Shown here one piece after another: positions 33,044-40,948 of a stretch of 64,000 bases of DNA. A program made the translations under genes and the position numbers. The DNA is taken from the NCBI RefSeq assembly GCF_008802365.1, contig NZ_VZQZ01000005.1, positions 62,001 to 126,000 of the forward strand, written 5' to 3'. The notes beneath the pieces were generated by a model. The model did no database searches and was not told where the DNA came from. It was given only the letters and a program-made list of their open reading frames with translations. This DNA comes from Oryzomonas japonica (GTDB lineage: Bacteria > Desulfobacterota > Desulfuromonadia > Geobacterales > Pseudopelobacteraceae). Every line of letters starts with the position of its first letter. The first letter of the stretch is position 1.

Positions 33044-35065
33044 ATGAAGTTCCTGCGGACCTCCATACGCTTCAAGCTGACGGTGGGCACCATGGTGCCG
33101 TTGATGGCGGCCATTGCCGTCTGTTGGGTCATCGGTTCCTCGATCATCATCACGCGCTTCATCAGCGAGGCGCAACAGACGGTGGAGAGCAATCTCAGTT
33201 CGGCTAACGAGATCTTTCTGGGGGAGATGGCGCGTCTGAGCGACATCATCCGCTTGGCCGGCCTCTCCCCGGAATTGTCGGCCGCCCTGCGCGACAACAA
33301 AAACCTGCCGGCCGTTATCCCCCTTCAGTCTATACTCAGGAATGATCGCCTCAGTTTCCTGACCCTGGTGGACCGTTACGGTTTGGTCCGCTACCGGGCC
33401 GCCAACCCCGGCAGTACGGGCGATGCGCTGCGATCGGAAAAAATCCTCACCGATGCCGCCAAGGGGATCGTCTGCAGCGGTATTTTCCTGTTGCGGCCCG
33501 AGCAGGTCGTTCGTGAAAATCCCCAACTCCCTTCGCTGATGAATATCCCCCTCAAACCTACCCCCCTTGCCCGGACCTACACGAAACAGGTCGAAAACCG
33601 CGGGTTGTTCCTGATTGCCGCTGCCCCGGTCATCGCAGCCGACGGCACCGTTGCCGGCGTGATCTATGGCGGCATGTTGCTCAATGGCGAAAACAGGCTC
33701 GTTGACCGCATCACACGGGTCATTTTCCAACCGCGGGAAAATGCCGGCCAGCCGGTGGGCAGTGCCACGGTATTCCTGGATGATGTGCGCATCGCCACCA
33801 GCGTGATGAACGAGCGGGGCGAGCGGGCCATCGGCAGCGTGATGTCGGCCGAGGTGTATAACGCCATCAGCCGGGGGGAAAAATGGAACGGCAAGGCATT
33901 CGTGGTGGACAGATGGAACTTTACCGCCTACGAACCGCTCCGGGATTACCGGGGAACCGTGGTCGGCGCGCTCTATGTGGGGATGCCGGAGCAGCCCTAT
34001 GCGGAGTTGCGCTCCCAGATCAACATGATCTTCTCCGGGGTCCTGGCCTTCGTCACCCTGTTCGGCGTCCCGCTTTCGGCCTGGCTCGGCTCCAACATGG
34101 CCCGGCCGATCAAGGCGCTGGAAGAGGGGGCCCGGAGGATCGCCGCCGGTGAACAGCAGTCCGACATCACCGTGGACAGCCATGACGAGATCGCCTCGCT
34201 GGCCGGCGAGTTCAACATCATGAAACGCCGCCTGAAGGAGCGGGAACGGGAGATCCTGTCCCTCAACCACACCCTGGAAGAGAAGGTGACGGAACGCACC
34301 ACCCAGTTGGAGGAAAAGAACGAGCAACTGCTGCTTGCCCAAAAGGAGCTGGCCCAGGCGGAACGGTTGGCGGCCATCGGGCTTCTGGCCTCCGGCGTGG
34401 CCCACGAGATCAATAATCCCCTGGCCATCATCCGGGGCAATGTGGAGCTTTTGGAGATGAACAGCGCTGCCGACGATCACGGCCCCGAAGAGCTGGACAC
34501 CATCATGCGCCAGGTGGCACGGATCGAGCGGATCGTCAAAAATCTCCGGGCCTTCTCGCGCGGCAGCGCCAAGCAGCTCAGCCGGTTTTCCCTCGCGGAG
34601 GTGCTGGAGGATATCCTGGATCAGGTGGGACATCAGGTGTTGCTCGATCCCTATACCGTGACCCGGGATTACCGCGGGAAAGAGATCATGATCGAGGCGG
34701 ACGAAGACCAGTTGCGGCAGGTCTTCACCAACCTGATCGTGAACGGTCTGCAGGCCATGGAGGGGGGCGGGACGCTCTTCGTGGACATCGGTGACGACCC
34801 GGAGGCCGGGCTGTGCCGGGTAGCGGTCGCGGATACCGGACCGGGCCTCAGCGAAGAGCAGGTGGAGAAACTATTCACCCCCTTCTATACCACCAAGCCC
34901 CATGGGACCGGCCTGGGGCTGGCGGTATCCTACGGCATCGTCAGGGACCACGGCGGCGAGATCGAGGTATTGAGCGAGCCGGGCCAGGGCACGATTTTCA
35001 GCGTCATCCTGCCGCTCAAGCAGGCCTCCGAAGAGCAAAGAGAGCAGGGATCACCTATTGTGTAA
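33044..35065 (+). CDS. Membrane sensor histidine kinase paired with the NtrC-type regulator
   Basis: A 673-residue kinase. Order: membrane helix (about 13-36), periplasmic Cache-type sensor (about 37-325), second helix (about 328-348), HAMP (to about 400), coiled coil, then HisKA with GVAHEINNPLA (His is the phosphorylation site) and an HATPase domain with TNLIVNGLQAM (N box), VADTGPGLSEE (G1) and GTGLGLAVSYGI (G2). The sensor contains TGDALRSEKIL and YGGMLLNGENRLVDRI, as in other double Cache proteins; the ligand is unknown. It is cotranscribed with the regulator upstream and a 62-residue protein downstream. Confidence 0.9.
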   Translation: MKFLRTSIRFKLTVGTMVPLMAAIAVCWVIGSSIIITRFISEAQQTVESNLSSANEIFLGEMARLSDIIRLAGLSPELSAALRDNKNLPAVIPLQSILRNDRLSFLTLVDRYGLVRYRAANPGSTGDALRSEKILTDAAKGIVCSGIFLLRPEQVVRENPQLPSLMNIPLKPTPLARTYTKQVENRGLFLIAAAPVIAADGTVAGVIYGGMLLNGENRLVDRITRVIFQPRENAGQPVGSATVFLDDVRIATSVMNERGERAIGSVMSAEVYNAISRGEKWNGKAFVVDRWNFTAYEPLRDYRGTVVGALYVGMPEQPYAELRSQINMIFSGVLAFVTLFGVPLSAWLGSNMARPIKALEEGARRIAAGEQQSDITVDSHDEIASLAGEFNIMKRRLKEREREILSLNHTLEEKVTERTTQLEEKNEQLLLAQKELAQAERLAAIGLLASGVAHEINNPLAIIRGNVELLEMNSAADDHGPEELDTIMRQVARIERIVKNLRAFSRGSAKQLSRFSLAEVLEDILDQVGHQVLLDPYTVTRDYRGKEIMIEADEDQLRQVFTNLIVNGLQAMEGGGTLFVDIGDDPEAGLCRVAVADTGPGLSEEQVEKLFTPFYTTKPHGTGLGLAVSYGIVRDHGGEIEVLSEPGQGTIFSVILPLKQASEEQREQGSPIV

Positions 35066-35080
35066 AGGAGCGTTATCGCT

Positions 35081-35269
35081 ATGCATGACCTGTTACCGGA
35101 TGGAGAAGAGCTGCGGCGCGCAATCAAATGGATATCCGGCAACCTTCTGGAGAACCCCGGCCAGCCGCTGGCGCCGCTTCTCCAGGAGGCGGTCTTCAAG
35201 TTCGACCTCTCCCCCAGGGATGGGGAGTTTTTGATCCGGTTCTACCGCAAGGAAAAAGCGGACGAGTGA
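35081..35269 (+). CDS. Small uncharacterised protein behind the sensor kinase
   Basis: A 62-residue acidic/amphipathic protein (MHDLLPDGEELRRAIKWIS, then FDLSPRDGEFLIRFYRKEK). It has a good AAAGGAG ribosome site and starts 15 bp after the kinase stop, so it is real and cotranscribed. I do not recognise a named family. Its size and helical look would allow it to be a small accessory of the two-component system, but nothing in the sequence proves that. A hairpin with an 8-bp stem overlaps and follows its stop. Confidence 0.65.
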   Translation: MHDLLPDGEELRRAIKWISGNLLENPGQPLAPLLQEAVFKFDLSPRDGEFLIRFYRKEKADE

Positions 35270-35288
35270 CGGGCGGCCATCCGCCCGT
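35269..35288. terminator. Short hairpin between convergent transcripts
   Basis: ACGGGCGG-CCAT-CCGCCCGT is a perfect 8-bp stem. It lies at the junction of the kinase operon and the ABC operon, three bases before the stop codon of the latter. There is no T run. Confidence 0.5.
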
Positions 35289-35291
35289 CCA

Positions 35292-36419
35292 TTATCCCAC
35301 CGTCTTTCTGAAACGCCCCACCGCCACCATGAGCACCACGACGCCGATGGCCGTAAGGGCCGCCAACTCCCGCCAGAGCACCACGATCCCCACACCCTTG
35401 AGAAAGATGGAACGCAGGATGATCATGTAGTAGCGCAGGGGATTGATCAGGGTGATGTACTGTACCGCAACCGGCATGTTGTCGATGGGGAAGGAGAAGC
35501 CGGAGAGCAGCATGCAGGGAAAGATGACGAAGAAGGCGGTCATCATGGCCTGCTGCTGGGTGCTGCTGACGGTGGAGATCAACAGCCCCGCCCCCAGGGA
35601 ACTCATGAGGAACAGGCCGGTGCTGAAGGCCAGAAGCCCCAGGCTCCCCCGGATGGGGATATCGAACCAGCGCACCGCCACGAAGGCCACGATGATCACA
35701 TTGGCGTAGCCCATCAGGATGAAGGGGATCGTCTTGCCGAGGATGAACTCCCCTTTGGTGATGGGGGTGACCACCACCTGTTCGATGGTGCCGATCTCCT
35801 TCTCCCGCACCACGGCCATGCTGGAGAGGAGCATGGTCACCACCATCACCAGCATGGCGATGACCGCCGGCACGAAATAGACCCGGCTCTCCAGGTTGGG
35901 GTTGAACCAGGCCCGGGAACGGAGCGTCACCCCCTCCGGCCGGGCGGCAACCCCGTTGCGGGCCAGGCGAAGGGCCAGCTCTTCGGCGTTGTAGGCGCCG
36001 ATGATCGAGGAGGCGTAGCCCAGCACGATCCCGGCCGAGTTGGCGTCGCTGCCGTCCAGGATCAGGGCCAGGGGGGCCGCCCCCTCCTTTTTCAGCCGCC
36101 CTTCGAAACCGTGGTCGAAGACCAGTACCGCCCGCACCTGGCCCCGGTCCAGCAGATAGCGGATACGGCGCTCGTCCGCGACCCGCTCGGTGATGTCGAA
36201 GTACCCGGAGCGCTGGAAGCGCTCCACGATTCCGCGGCTCTCGCGGCTGTTATCACGATCCAGCACCGCGGTGCGGCTGTTGCGCACGTCGGTGTTGACC
36301 GCATAGCCGAAGACCACCACCTGGAACACCGGAAAGACGAAGATCACGAACCGGGTGCGCGGGTCCCGCAGCACCTGGATGAACTCCTTTATGAGCATGG
36401 CCTTCAGCCGTTCGAACAT
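35292..36419 (-). CDS. ABC-2-type permease subunit (YbhR-like)
   Basis: A 375-residue permease of an export ABC system. There is one N-terminal helix (FVIFVFPVFQVVVFGYAVN), a large periplasmic segment (about 45-170) and five C-terminal helices with the motif EIGTIEQVVVTPITKGEFILGK typical of ABC-2 permeases. I chose the ATG at 36419 (MFERLK) behind AAGGAAAC. An in-frame ATG at 36455 would add MAVFQQP, encoded by the end of dispersed repeat R1 just upstream. It is the last gene of the operon; the 155-bp gap before it holds R1. The substrate is unknown, and YbhR relatives are linked to drug and cation export. Confidence 0.88.
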   Translation of the reverse strand: MFERLKAMLIKEFIQVLRDPRTRFVIFVFPVFQVVVFGYAVNTDVRNSRTAVLDRDNSRESRGIVERFQRSGYFDITERVADERRIRYLLDRGQVRAVLVFDHGFEGRLKKEGAAPLALILDGSDANSAGIVLGYASSIIGAYNAEELALRLARNGVAARPEGVTLRSRAWFNPNLESRVYFVPAVIAMLVMVVTMLLSSMAVVREKEIGTIEQVVVTPITKGEFILGKTIPFILMGYANVIIVAFVAVRWFDIPIRGSLGLLAFSTGLFLMSSLGAGLLISTVSSTQQQAMMTAFFVIFPCMLLSGFSFPIDNMPVAVQYITLINPLRYYMIILRSIFLKGVGIVVLWRELAALTAIGVVVLMVAVGRFRKTVG

Positions 36420-36434
36420 GTGATGTTTCCTTGC

Positions 36435-36554
36435 AGGTTGTTGAAAAACAGCCATCTCGCCGCATCCTCGAAAACCACTTCGTGCGACGTAGCGCTGCTA
36501 CGCCTCCTCGTGGTTTTCTGCGGGTGCGGCGATCTGACTATTTTTGAACAACCT
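36435..36554 (+). repeat. Dispersed hairpin repeat, copy R1 (120 bp)
   Basis: It begins AGGTTGTTGAAAAACAGCCA and ends GACTATTTTTGAACAACCT. The ends are inverted repeats, and the centre is the palindromic GTAGCGCTGCTAC, so the whole copy can fold into one imperfect hairpin. It lies between two permease genes of one operon. Its left end reads ATGGCTGTTTTTCAACAACC on the minus strand, 16 bp before the permease ATG. Confidence 0.9.
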
Positions 36555-36572
36555 GGGTTTTTCAGCCGCCTG

Positions 36573-37724
36573 TTAATCGATCTTCTTCCTGAACTTTTTC
36601 ACCGCCAACGCCAGTACCGCCACGCCGAAGAGGGCCAGTACCAGCACCTGGGGGGCCAGTTCCTCCATACCCGCATCCTTGAGATAGATGCCGCGCAGGA
36701 TGTGGACGAAATGGCGCGCCGTGACCACGTTGGTGGCGATCTGGATCACCTGGGGCATGTTGTCGATGGGGAACATGAACCCGGAGAGCAGGAAGGCCGG
36801 CAGCATGGTGGTCACCAGGGCGAACTGGCTGGCCAGGAGTTGGCTTTTGACCAGGATGCTGATCAGGATTCCCAGGGCCAGCGCCCCCACCAGGAAGACC
36901 AGGGACAGGGCGAACAGGAGCGCCAGGTTCCCCCTGAACGGCACGCCGAAGGCAAAGTACCCCACCAGCACGCACAGGACCAGGTCGATGGTTCCGATCA
37001 TGAAGTAGGGGAGCAGCTTGCCGGCAACGATCTCCCCGCCGGTGAGCGGCGTGGCGATGAGTTGCTCCATGGTGCCGGTCTCCCATTCCCGCGCCACGGT
37101 CAGGGAGGTGAGCAGGGCCGCGATGACCATCATGATCACCGCGATCAGGCCGGGAAAGATGTAGTAGCGCGACACCAGGTCGGTGTTGAACCAGACCCGG
37201 GGGCGCAGGTCCACCGGCGGCGGTGTCGGGGAGCGGCCGGCCCGGTGGAGGCGTTGCACCATGATCTCGGCGGAGAAGGTGCGGGCCACCGCTTCGGCAT
37301 AGGCCAGCACCAGGGTGGCGGTGTTGGCGTCGCTGCCGTCCAGGATGGCCTGCACATCGGCGCGGCCGCGTCCCTCCAGGGTGCGGCTGAAGCCTTCCGG
37401 CACCACCAGGGCGATGATGGCGCGGCGGCTGTCGATGGCCCGCTCGATCTCACCGTAGGACGAAGCGCGTTCCACCAGCTGGAAGTAGCGGGAAGAGGCG
37501 AAGCTGGCGACGAAATCCCGGCTGGCCACCGTATCGCTCCGGTCCCAGACCGCCAACTTGACCTTTTCGATGTCCAGGTTGAGGGCGTAGCCGAACAGGA
37601 ACAGCATCAGCATGGGGATGGCCAGCCCCATGATCAGACTGCGGGGGTCGCGCAGCAGGTGCAGGGTCTCCTTGCGGGCCACGGCCCGGGTGCGGCGCAG
37701 TTTTATGGCGATATGGCCCGTCAT
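36573..37724 (-). CDS. ABC-2-type permease subunit (YbhS-like)
   Basis: A 383-residue permease, paralogous to the gene after it. It has one N-terminal helix (LIMGLAIPMLMLFLFGYALN), a periplasmic domain (about 45-180) and five C-terminal helices with EWETGTMEQLIATPLTGGEIVAGK. Its ATG at 37724 overlaps the stop of the ABC ATPase gene (ATGA), giving coupled translation. Its stop (36573-36575) lies 18 bp outside repeat R1; between them is a degenerate extra copy of the repeat end. It should pair with the YbhR-like subunit as a heterodimer. Confidence 0.9.
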   Translation of the reverse strand: MTGHIAIKLRRTRAVARKETLHLLRDPRSLIMGLAIPMLMLFLFGYALNLDIEKVKLAVWDRSDTVASRDFVASFASSRYFQLVERASSYGEIERAIDSRRAIIALVVPEGFSRTLEGRGRADVQAILDGSDANTATLVLAYAEAVARTFSAEIMVQRLHRAGRSPTPPPVDLRPRVWFNTDLVSRYYIFPGLIAVIMMVIAALLTSLTVAREWETGTMEQLIATPLTGGEIVAGKLLPYFMIGTIDLVLCVLVGYFAFGVPFRGNLALLFALSLVFLVGALALGILISILVKSQLLASQFALVTTMLPAFLLSGFMFPIDNMPQVIQIATNVVTARHFVHILRGIYLKDAGMEELAPQVLVLALFGVAVLALAVKKFRKKID

Positions 37725-39766
37725 GGGGTCGCCCTCGGCAACCGGCTCGATCCTTCGTCCCGGTCCCGCGCCTCGATCAGGGAAACGAACACATCCTCCA
37801 GGGAGGGGAGCACCCGGCGCAGGCGCACCTGCCCGGCCAGGGGAGAGGCGGCCAGGGCCGTTTCGGTGGCGGCGCTGTTCTCGGTCACCACATGGGCGCC
37901 CCGGCCGAACAGGGCGGCATGACGCACGCAGGGGAGCCGTTCCAGTTCCTCCAACAGGTCCTGGGGGCGTTCGCAGGCCGCTTCCAGAACCTCTTCGGCC
38001 ATGTGCCCCCGTTTCAATTCCGACGGGCTCCCCAGGGCCACCAGTTCCCCCCGGTAGATCATGGCCAGGCGGTCGCAGTATTCGGCCTCGTCCATGTAAT
38101 GAGTTGTGACGAATACGGTCACACCATTTGCCGCCAGGCGGTTGATCAGGTCCCAGAAGGAGCGGCGGCTGATGGGGTCCACCCCCGAGGTCGGCTCGTC
38201 CAGGAAGATCACCGGCGGCTCGTGCAGCATGGCGCACCCCAGGGCCAGGCGCTGCTTCCAGCCGCCGGACAGCTCGCCCGCCTTGGAGCGGCGCCGCTCC
38301 TCCAGCCCGGCCATGGTGATCACCCACTCCGCGCGCCGGGCCAGTTTTTTGGGGGGGATACGGTAGATGCCGCCGTAGAAGGCGATGTTTTCCTCCACGG
38401 TGAGGTCTTCGTACAGGGAAAATTTCTGGCTCATGTAGCCGATCCGCGTCTTGATCAGTTCCGGCTGGCGCATCACGTCGCAGCCGGCCACCCGGCCCTC
38501 GCCGGCGGAGGGCTCCAGAATGCCGCACAGCATGCGGATGGTGGTGGATTTGCCGGCGCCGTTGGGGCCGAGGAAGCCGAAGATCTCCCCCTGGGCCACC
38601 TCCAGATCGATGGCGTTGACGGCAATGAAGTCGCCGAAGCGGCGGGTCAGACCCCGTACCGACACAGCCGGTTCCCCGGCGGGAGGTTGTTGAAAAACAG
38701 CCATCAGGCCTTTGTCCTCGAAAGCCCTTTCGTGCGGCGTAGCGCTGCTACGCGTCCTCAGGGCATTCTGCGGGTGCGACGATCTGGCTATTTTTGAACA
38801 ACCTGAATTTTCCGAAAACCTGGTAGGGGGGGAAGTCGACGGCTCCTGCTGCCTGTCCGCCTCGCCGATCATGGCGACGAAGACATCCTCCAGGGACGGT
38901 TCGACCCGTTCCAGGGCCTGCAACTCCATACCGGCTTGTAGGAACAGTTCCCGCAACTCCTGGTCGGCCCGCTCCGGCGCATCGCTGGTCAGGTGGAGCC
39001 GGTCGCCGAAGAGGGCGACGGCGAGATCAGGGCGCTCCTGCCGGAGTATCTGGGCCGCGGCGCGTGCATCGGGGGTGACCAGTTCCAGCACGCTCCCGCC
39101 GGTCAGTTGCCGCAGGGCAACCGGTTTGTCGCAGGCCAGAAGCCGCCCCTTGTGGATCAGGCCGACCCGGTGGCAGCGGTCCGCCTCGTCCAGGTAGGCG
39201 GTGGCCACGAAGATGGTCACCCCGTCCCGCAGCAGGCCGTAGAGGATGCGCCAGAAATCCCGGCGCGAGACCGGATCGACCCCGTTAGTCGGCTCGTCCA
39301 GGAACAGCACCTTGGGGGTATGGACCAGGGCGCAGGCCAGCCCCAGTTTCTGCTTCATGCCGCCGGAAAGGTTGGCGGCCTTGCGGTCGCGGAACGGGGC
39401 CAGGTTGCTGAAGGCGAGCAGGTGCTCCGTCCGTTCCAGCCGCTTGCGGCGCGCCACGCCGAAGATGTCGGCATAGAAGCGGATGTTTTCGGCCACGGTC
39501 AGGTCCGGGTACAGGCCGAAGCGCTGGCTCATGTAGCCGATAGCGCCCCGCACCGGTTCCAGGTCGCGGCAGGGACAGCCCAGCACCCGGGCATCGCCGG
39601 TGGTGGGGTCCATCACGCCGGTCAGCATGCGGATGGTGGTGGTCTTGCCCGCGCCGTCAGAGCCCACCAGCCCGAACAGTTCGCCGGGGGGCACGGAAAG
39701 GGTCAGGTCGTCCACGGCGGTCAGGTCGCCGAAGCGCCGGGTAAGCTTGGTAGCCACGATAGTCAT
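37721..39766 (-). CDS. Tandem ABC ATPase (YbhF-like) with a dispersed repeat translated in the linker
   Basis: A 681-residue frame containing two complete ATPase domains. Domain 1 (about 1-300) has GSDGAGKTTTIRML (Walker A with Ser-Asp replacing the usual Pro-Asn), LSGGMKQKL and FLDEPTNGVD. Domain 2 (from about 355) has GPNGAGKSTTIRML, LSGGWKQRL and FLDEPTSGVD. The linker includes about 40 residues encoded by repeat R2, with no stop, ending GLMAVFQQPP. A separate start for domain 2 at 38704, behind AAAGG inside the repeat, is possible. E. coli YbhF is also a tandem ATPase, so an in-frame insertion into an ancestral fusion is as likely as a new fusion. The ATG at 39766 follows AGGGCGG. Confidence 0.85.
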   Translation of the reverse strand: MTIVATKLTRRFGDLTAVDDLTLSVPPGELFGLVGSDGAGKTTTIRMLTGVMDPTTGDARVLGCPCRDLEPVRGAIGYMSQRFGLYPDLTVAENIRFYADIFGVARRKRLERTEHLLAFSNLAPFRDRKAANLSGGMKQKLGLACALVHTPKVLFLDEPTNGVDPVSRRDFWRILYGLLRDGVTIFVATAYLDEADRCHRVGLIHKGRLLACDKPVALRQLTGGSVLELVTPDARAAAQILRQERPDLAVALFGDRLHLTSDAPERADQELRELFLQAGMELQALERVEPSLEDVFVAMIGEADRQQEPSTSPPTRFSENSGCSKIARSSHPQNALRTRSSATPHERAFEDKGLMAVFQQPPAGEPAVSVRGLTRRFGDFIAVNAIDLEVAQGEIFGFLGPNGAGKSTTIRMLCGILEPSAGEGRVAGCDVMRQPELIKTRIGYMSQKFSLYEDLTVEENIAFYGGIYRIPPKKLARRAEWVITMAGLEERRRSKAGELSGGWKQRLALGCAMLHEPPVIFLDEPTSGVDPISRRSFWDLINRLAANGVTVFVTTHYMDEAEYCDRLAMIYRGELVALGSPSELKRGHMAEEVLEAACERPQDLLEELERLPCVRHAALFGRGAHVVTENSAATETALAASPLAGQVRLRRVLPSLEDVFVSLIEARDRDEGSSRLPRATP
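38684..38804 (+). repeat. Dispersed hairpin repeat, copy R2 (121 bp), inside a coding sequence
   Basis: Same ends and centre as R1. It lies wholly inside the tandem ABC ATPase frame and is translated on the minus strand as a stop-free linker ending MAVFQQP. AAAGGCCTG precedes the internal ATG at 38704, so the repeat carries a possible ribosome site and start codon. Confidence 0.92.
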
Positions 39767-39782
39767 GCCGCTTCGCCCTGAA

Positions 39783-40802
39783 TCAAAGGTTGGTCCCCTG
39801 GGGCGAGCCCTTCCGGTCCCCGGTCTCGATGACCGCATCGGCCGGCATACCCGGCTTCAGCTCCATCCTGGGGTTGGCCATGGTGATCTTGATGCGGTAG
39901 ACCAGCTTGACCCGCTCCTTTTCGGTCTGGACGTTCTTGGGAGTGAACTCCGCCTCGGGAGAGATGAAGGAGACCGTTCCCTCGAAGACCCGTCCCGGCC
40001 AGGTGTCCACCGTGACCCGCGCCCGCTGTCCCACCTTGACCCGCCCCATCTCGGTTTCCGGGATATAGGCCCGCAGCCAGACGTCGTCCATCTTGCCGAT
40101 GGTGACGACCGGGGCGCCCACGGCCAGCATCTCCCCCTGCTCGGCATGTTTGGCCAGCACCAGCCCCGCCAGGGGGGCGGTGAGCGTACTCTGGGAGAGG
40201 CGTGTTTCGGTCAGGGCCAATCCGGCCTCGGCCGCTTCGACATGCGACTTTGCCTGTCGTACCGCATCCGGCCGGGGGCCGATCCGCAGCAGTTTCAGGC
40301 GCTGCTCGGCCTCGCGCACCGCGGCGGCCGAAGCGTCGCGCCCGGCCCGGGCGGCATCCAGGTCCTTCTGGGGGATTACCTCGCGCTTGAAGAGCGCCTC
40401 CGAGCGGAGGGCATCCTTCCTCAAGCGTTCGGCATCGGCCCGCATTCGCGCCAGTGCCGCCTCGGCCTGGGCAATCTCCTCCCGGCGGCTGCCGGCTTGC
40501 AGGTCGGCCAGGGCTGCCTGGGCGGCCCGTTTTTCGGCTGCCCGGGCGTTTTTGTCTTCTTTCAGCTCGTCATCCTCCAGGCGCGCCACCAACTGACCCG
40601 CCGTGACCATCTCCCCCTCGTCCACCAGGCGTTGGGCCAGGCGGCCGCCGACCTTGAACGACAGCTCGACCGAGGTGACCTCTATGGTGCCGGAAACCTT
40701 GAGCGTGTTTGACTCCTCTGGTCTGTGGCGCATGACGAAAAATACCGTCATTGCCAGCACAACGACAATGACGGCGGCGATAATCATCTTCTTCCAGTGC
40801 AT
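39783..40802 (-). CDS. HlyD-family membrane fusion protein (YbhG-like)
   Basis: A 339-residue periplasmic adaptor anchored by one N-terminal helix (MIIAAVIVVVLAMTVFFVM). It has a lipoyl/barrel-sandwich half (VSGTIEVTSVELSFKVGGRL), a long coiled-coil hairpin (about 85-205, Ala/Arg/Glu-rich), the second lipoyl half (LTAPLAGLVLAKHAEQGEML) and a C-terminal beta domain. The ATG at 40802 follows GGGGGAGG. It is the first gene of a four-gene export operon (fusion protein, tandem ATPase, two permeases), matching ybhGFSR order. An outer-membrane channel gene is not adjacent. Confidence 0.92.
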   Translation of the reverse strand: MHWKKMIIAAVIVVVLAMTVFFVMRHRPEESNTLKVSGTIEVTSVELSFKVGGRLAQRLVDEGEMVTAGQLVARLEDDELKEDKNARAAEKRAAQAALADLQAGSRREEIAQAEAALARMRADAERLRKDALRSEALFKREVIPQKDLDAARAGRDASAAAVREAEQRLKLLRIGPRPDAVRQAKSHVEAAEAGLALTETRLSQSTLTAPLAGLVLAKHAEQGEMLAVGAPVVTIGKMDDVWLRAYIPETEMGRVKVGQRARVTVDTWPGRVFEGTVSFISPEAEFTPKNVQTEKERVKLVYRIKITMANPRMELKPGMPADAVIETGDRKGSPQGTNL

Positions 40803-40891
40803 CAAAGGCCTCCCCCAGGCGTTCTGTTCAATGGGTGTACCTGGTTTCAAGTGTACCACGGGGACGGGCGAAGGCACGCGCCGTTGACAGG

Positions 40892-40917
40892 GGAAAAGCG
40901 ACCGCGGCCGCTTTTCC
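40892..40917 (-). terminator. Hairpin between the protease gene and the export operon
   Basis: GGAAAAGCG pairs with CGCTTTTCC around an 8-nt loop. It lies 31 bp past the end of the metalloprotease gene on the minus strand. The T tract is inside the stem, so it is an atypical terminator. Confidence 0.45.
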
Positions 40918-40948
40918 GGTCATTTCCGACACGGCGCCCCCGCCGGTG

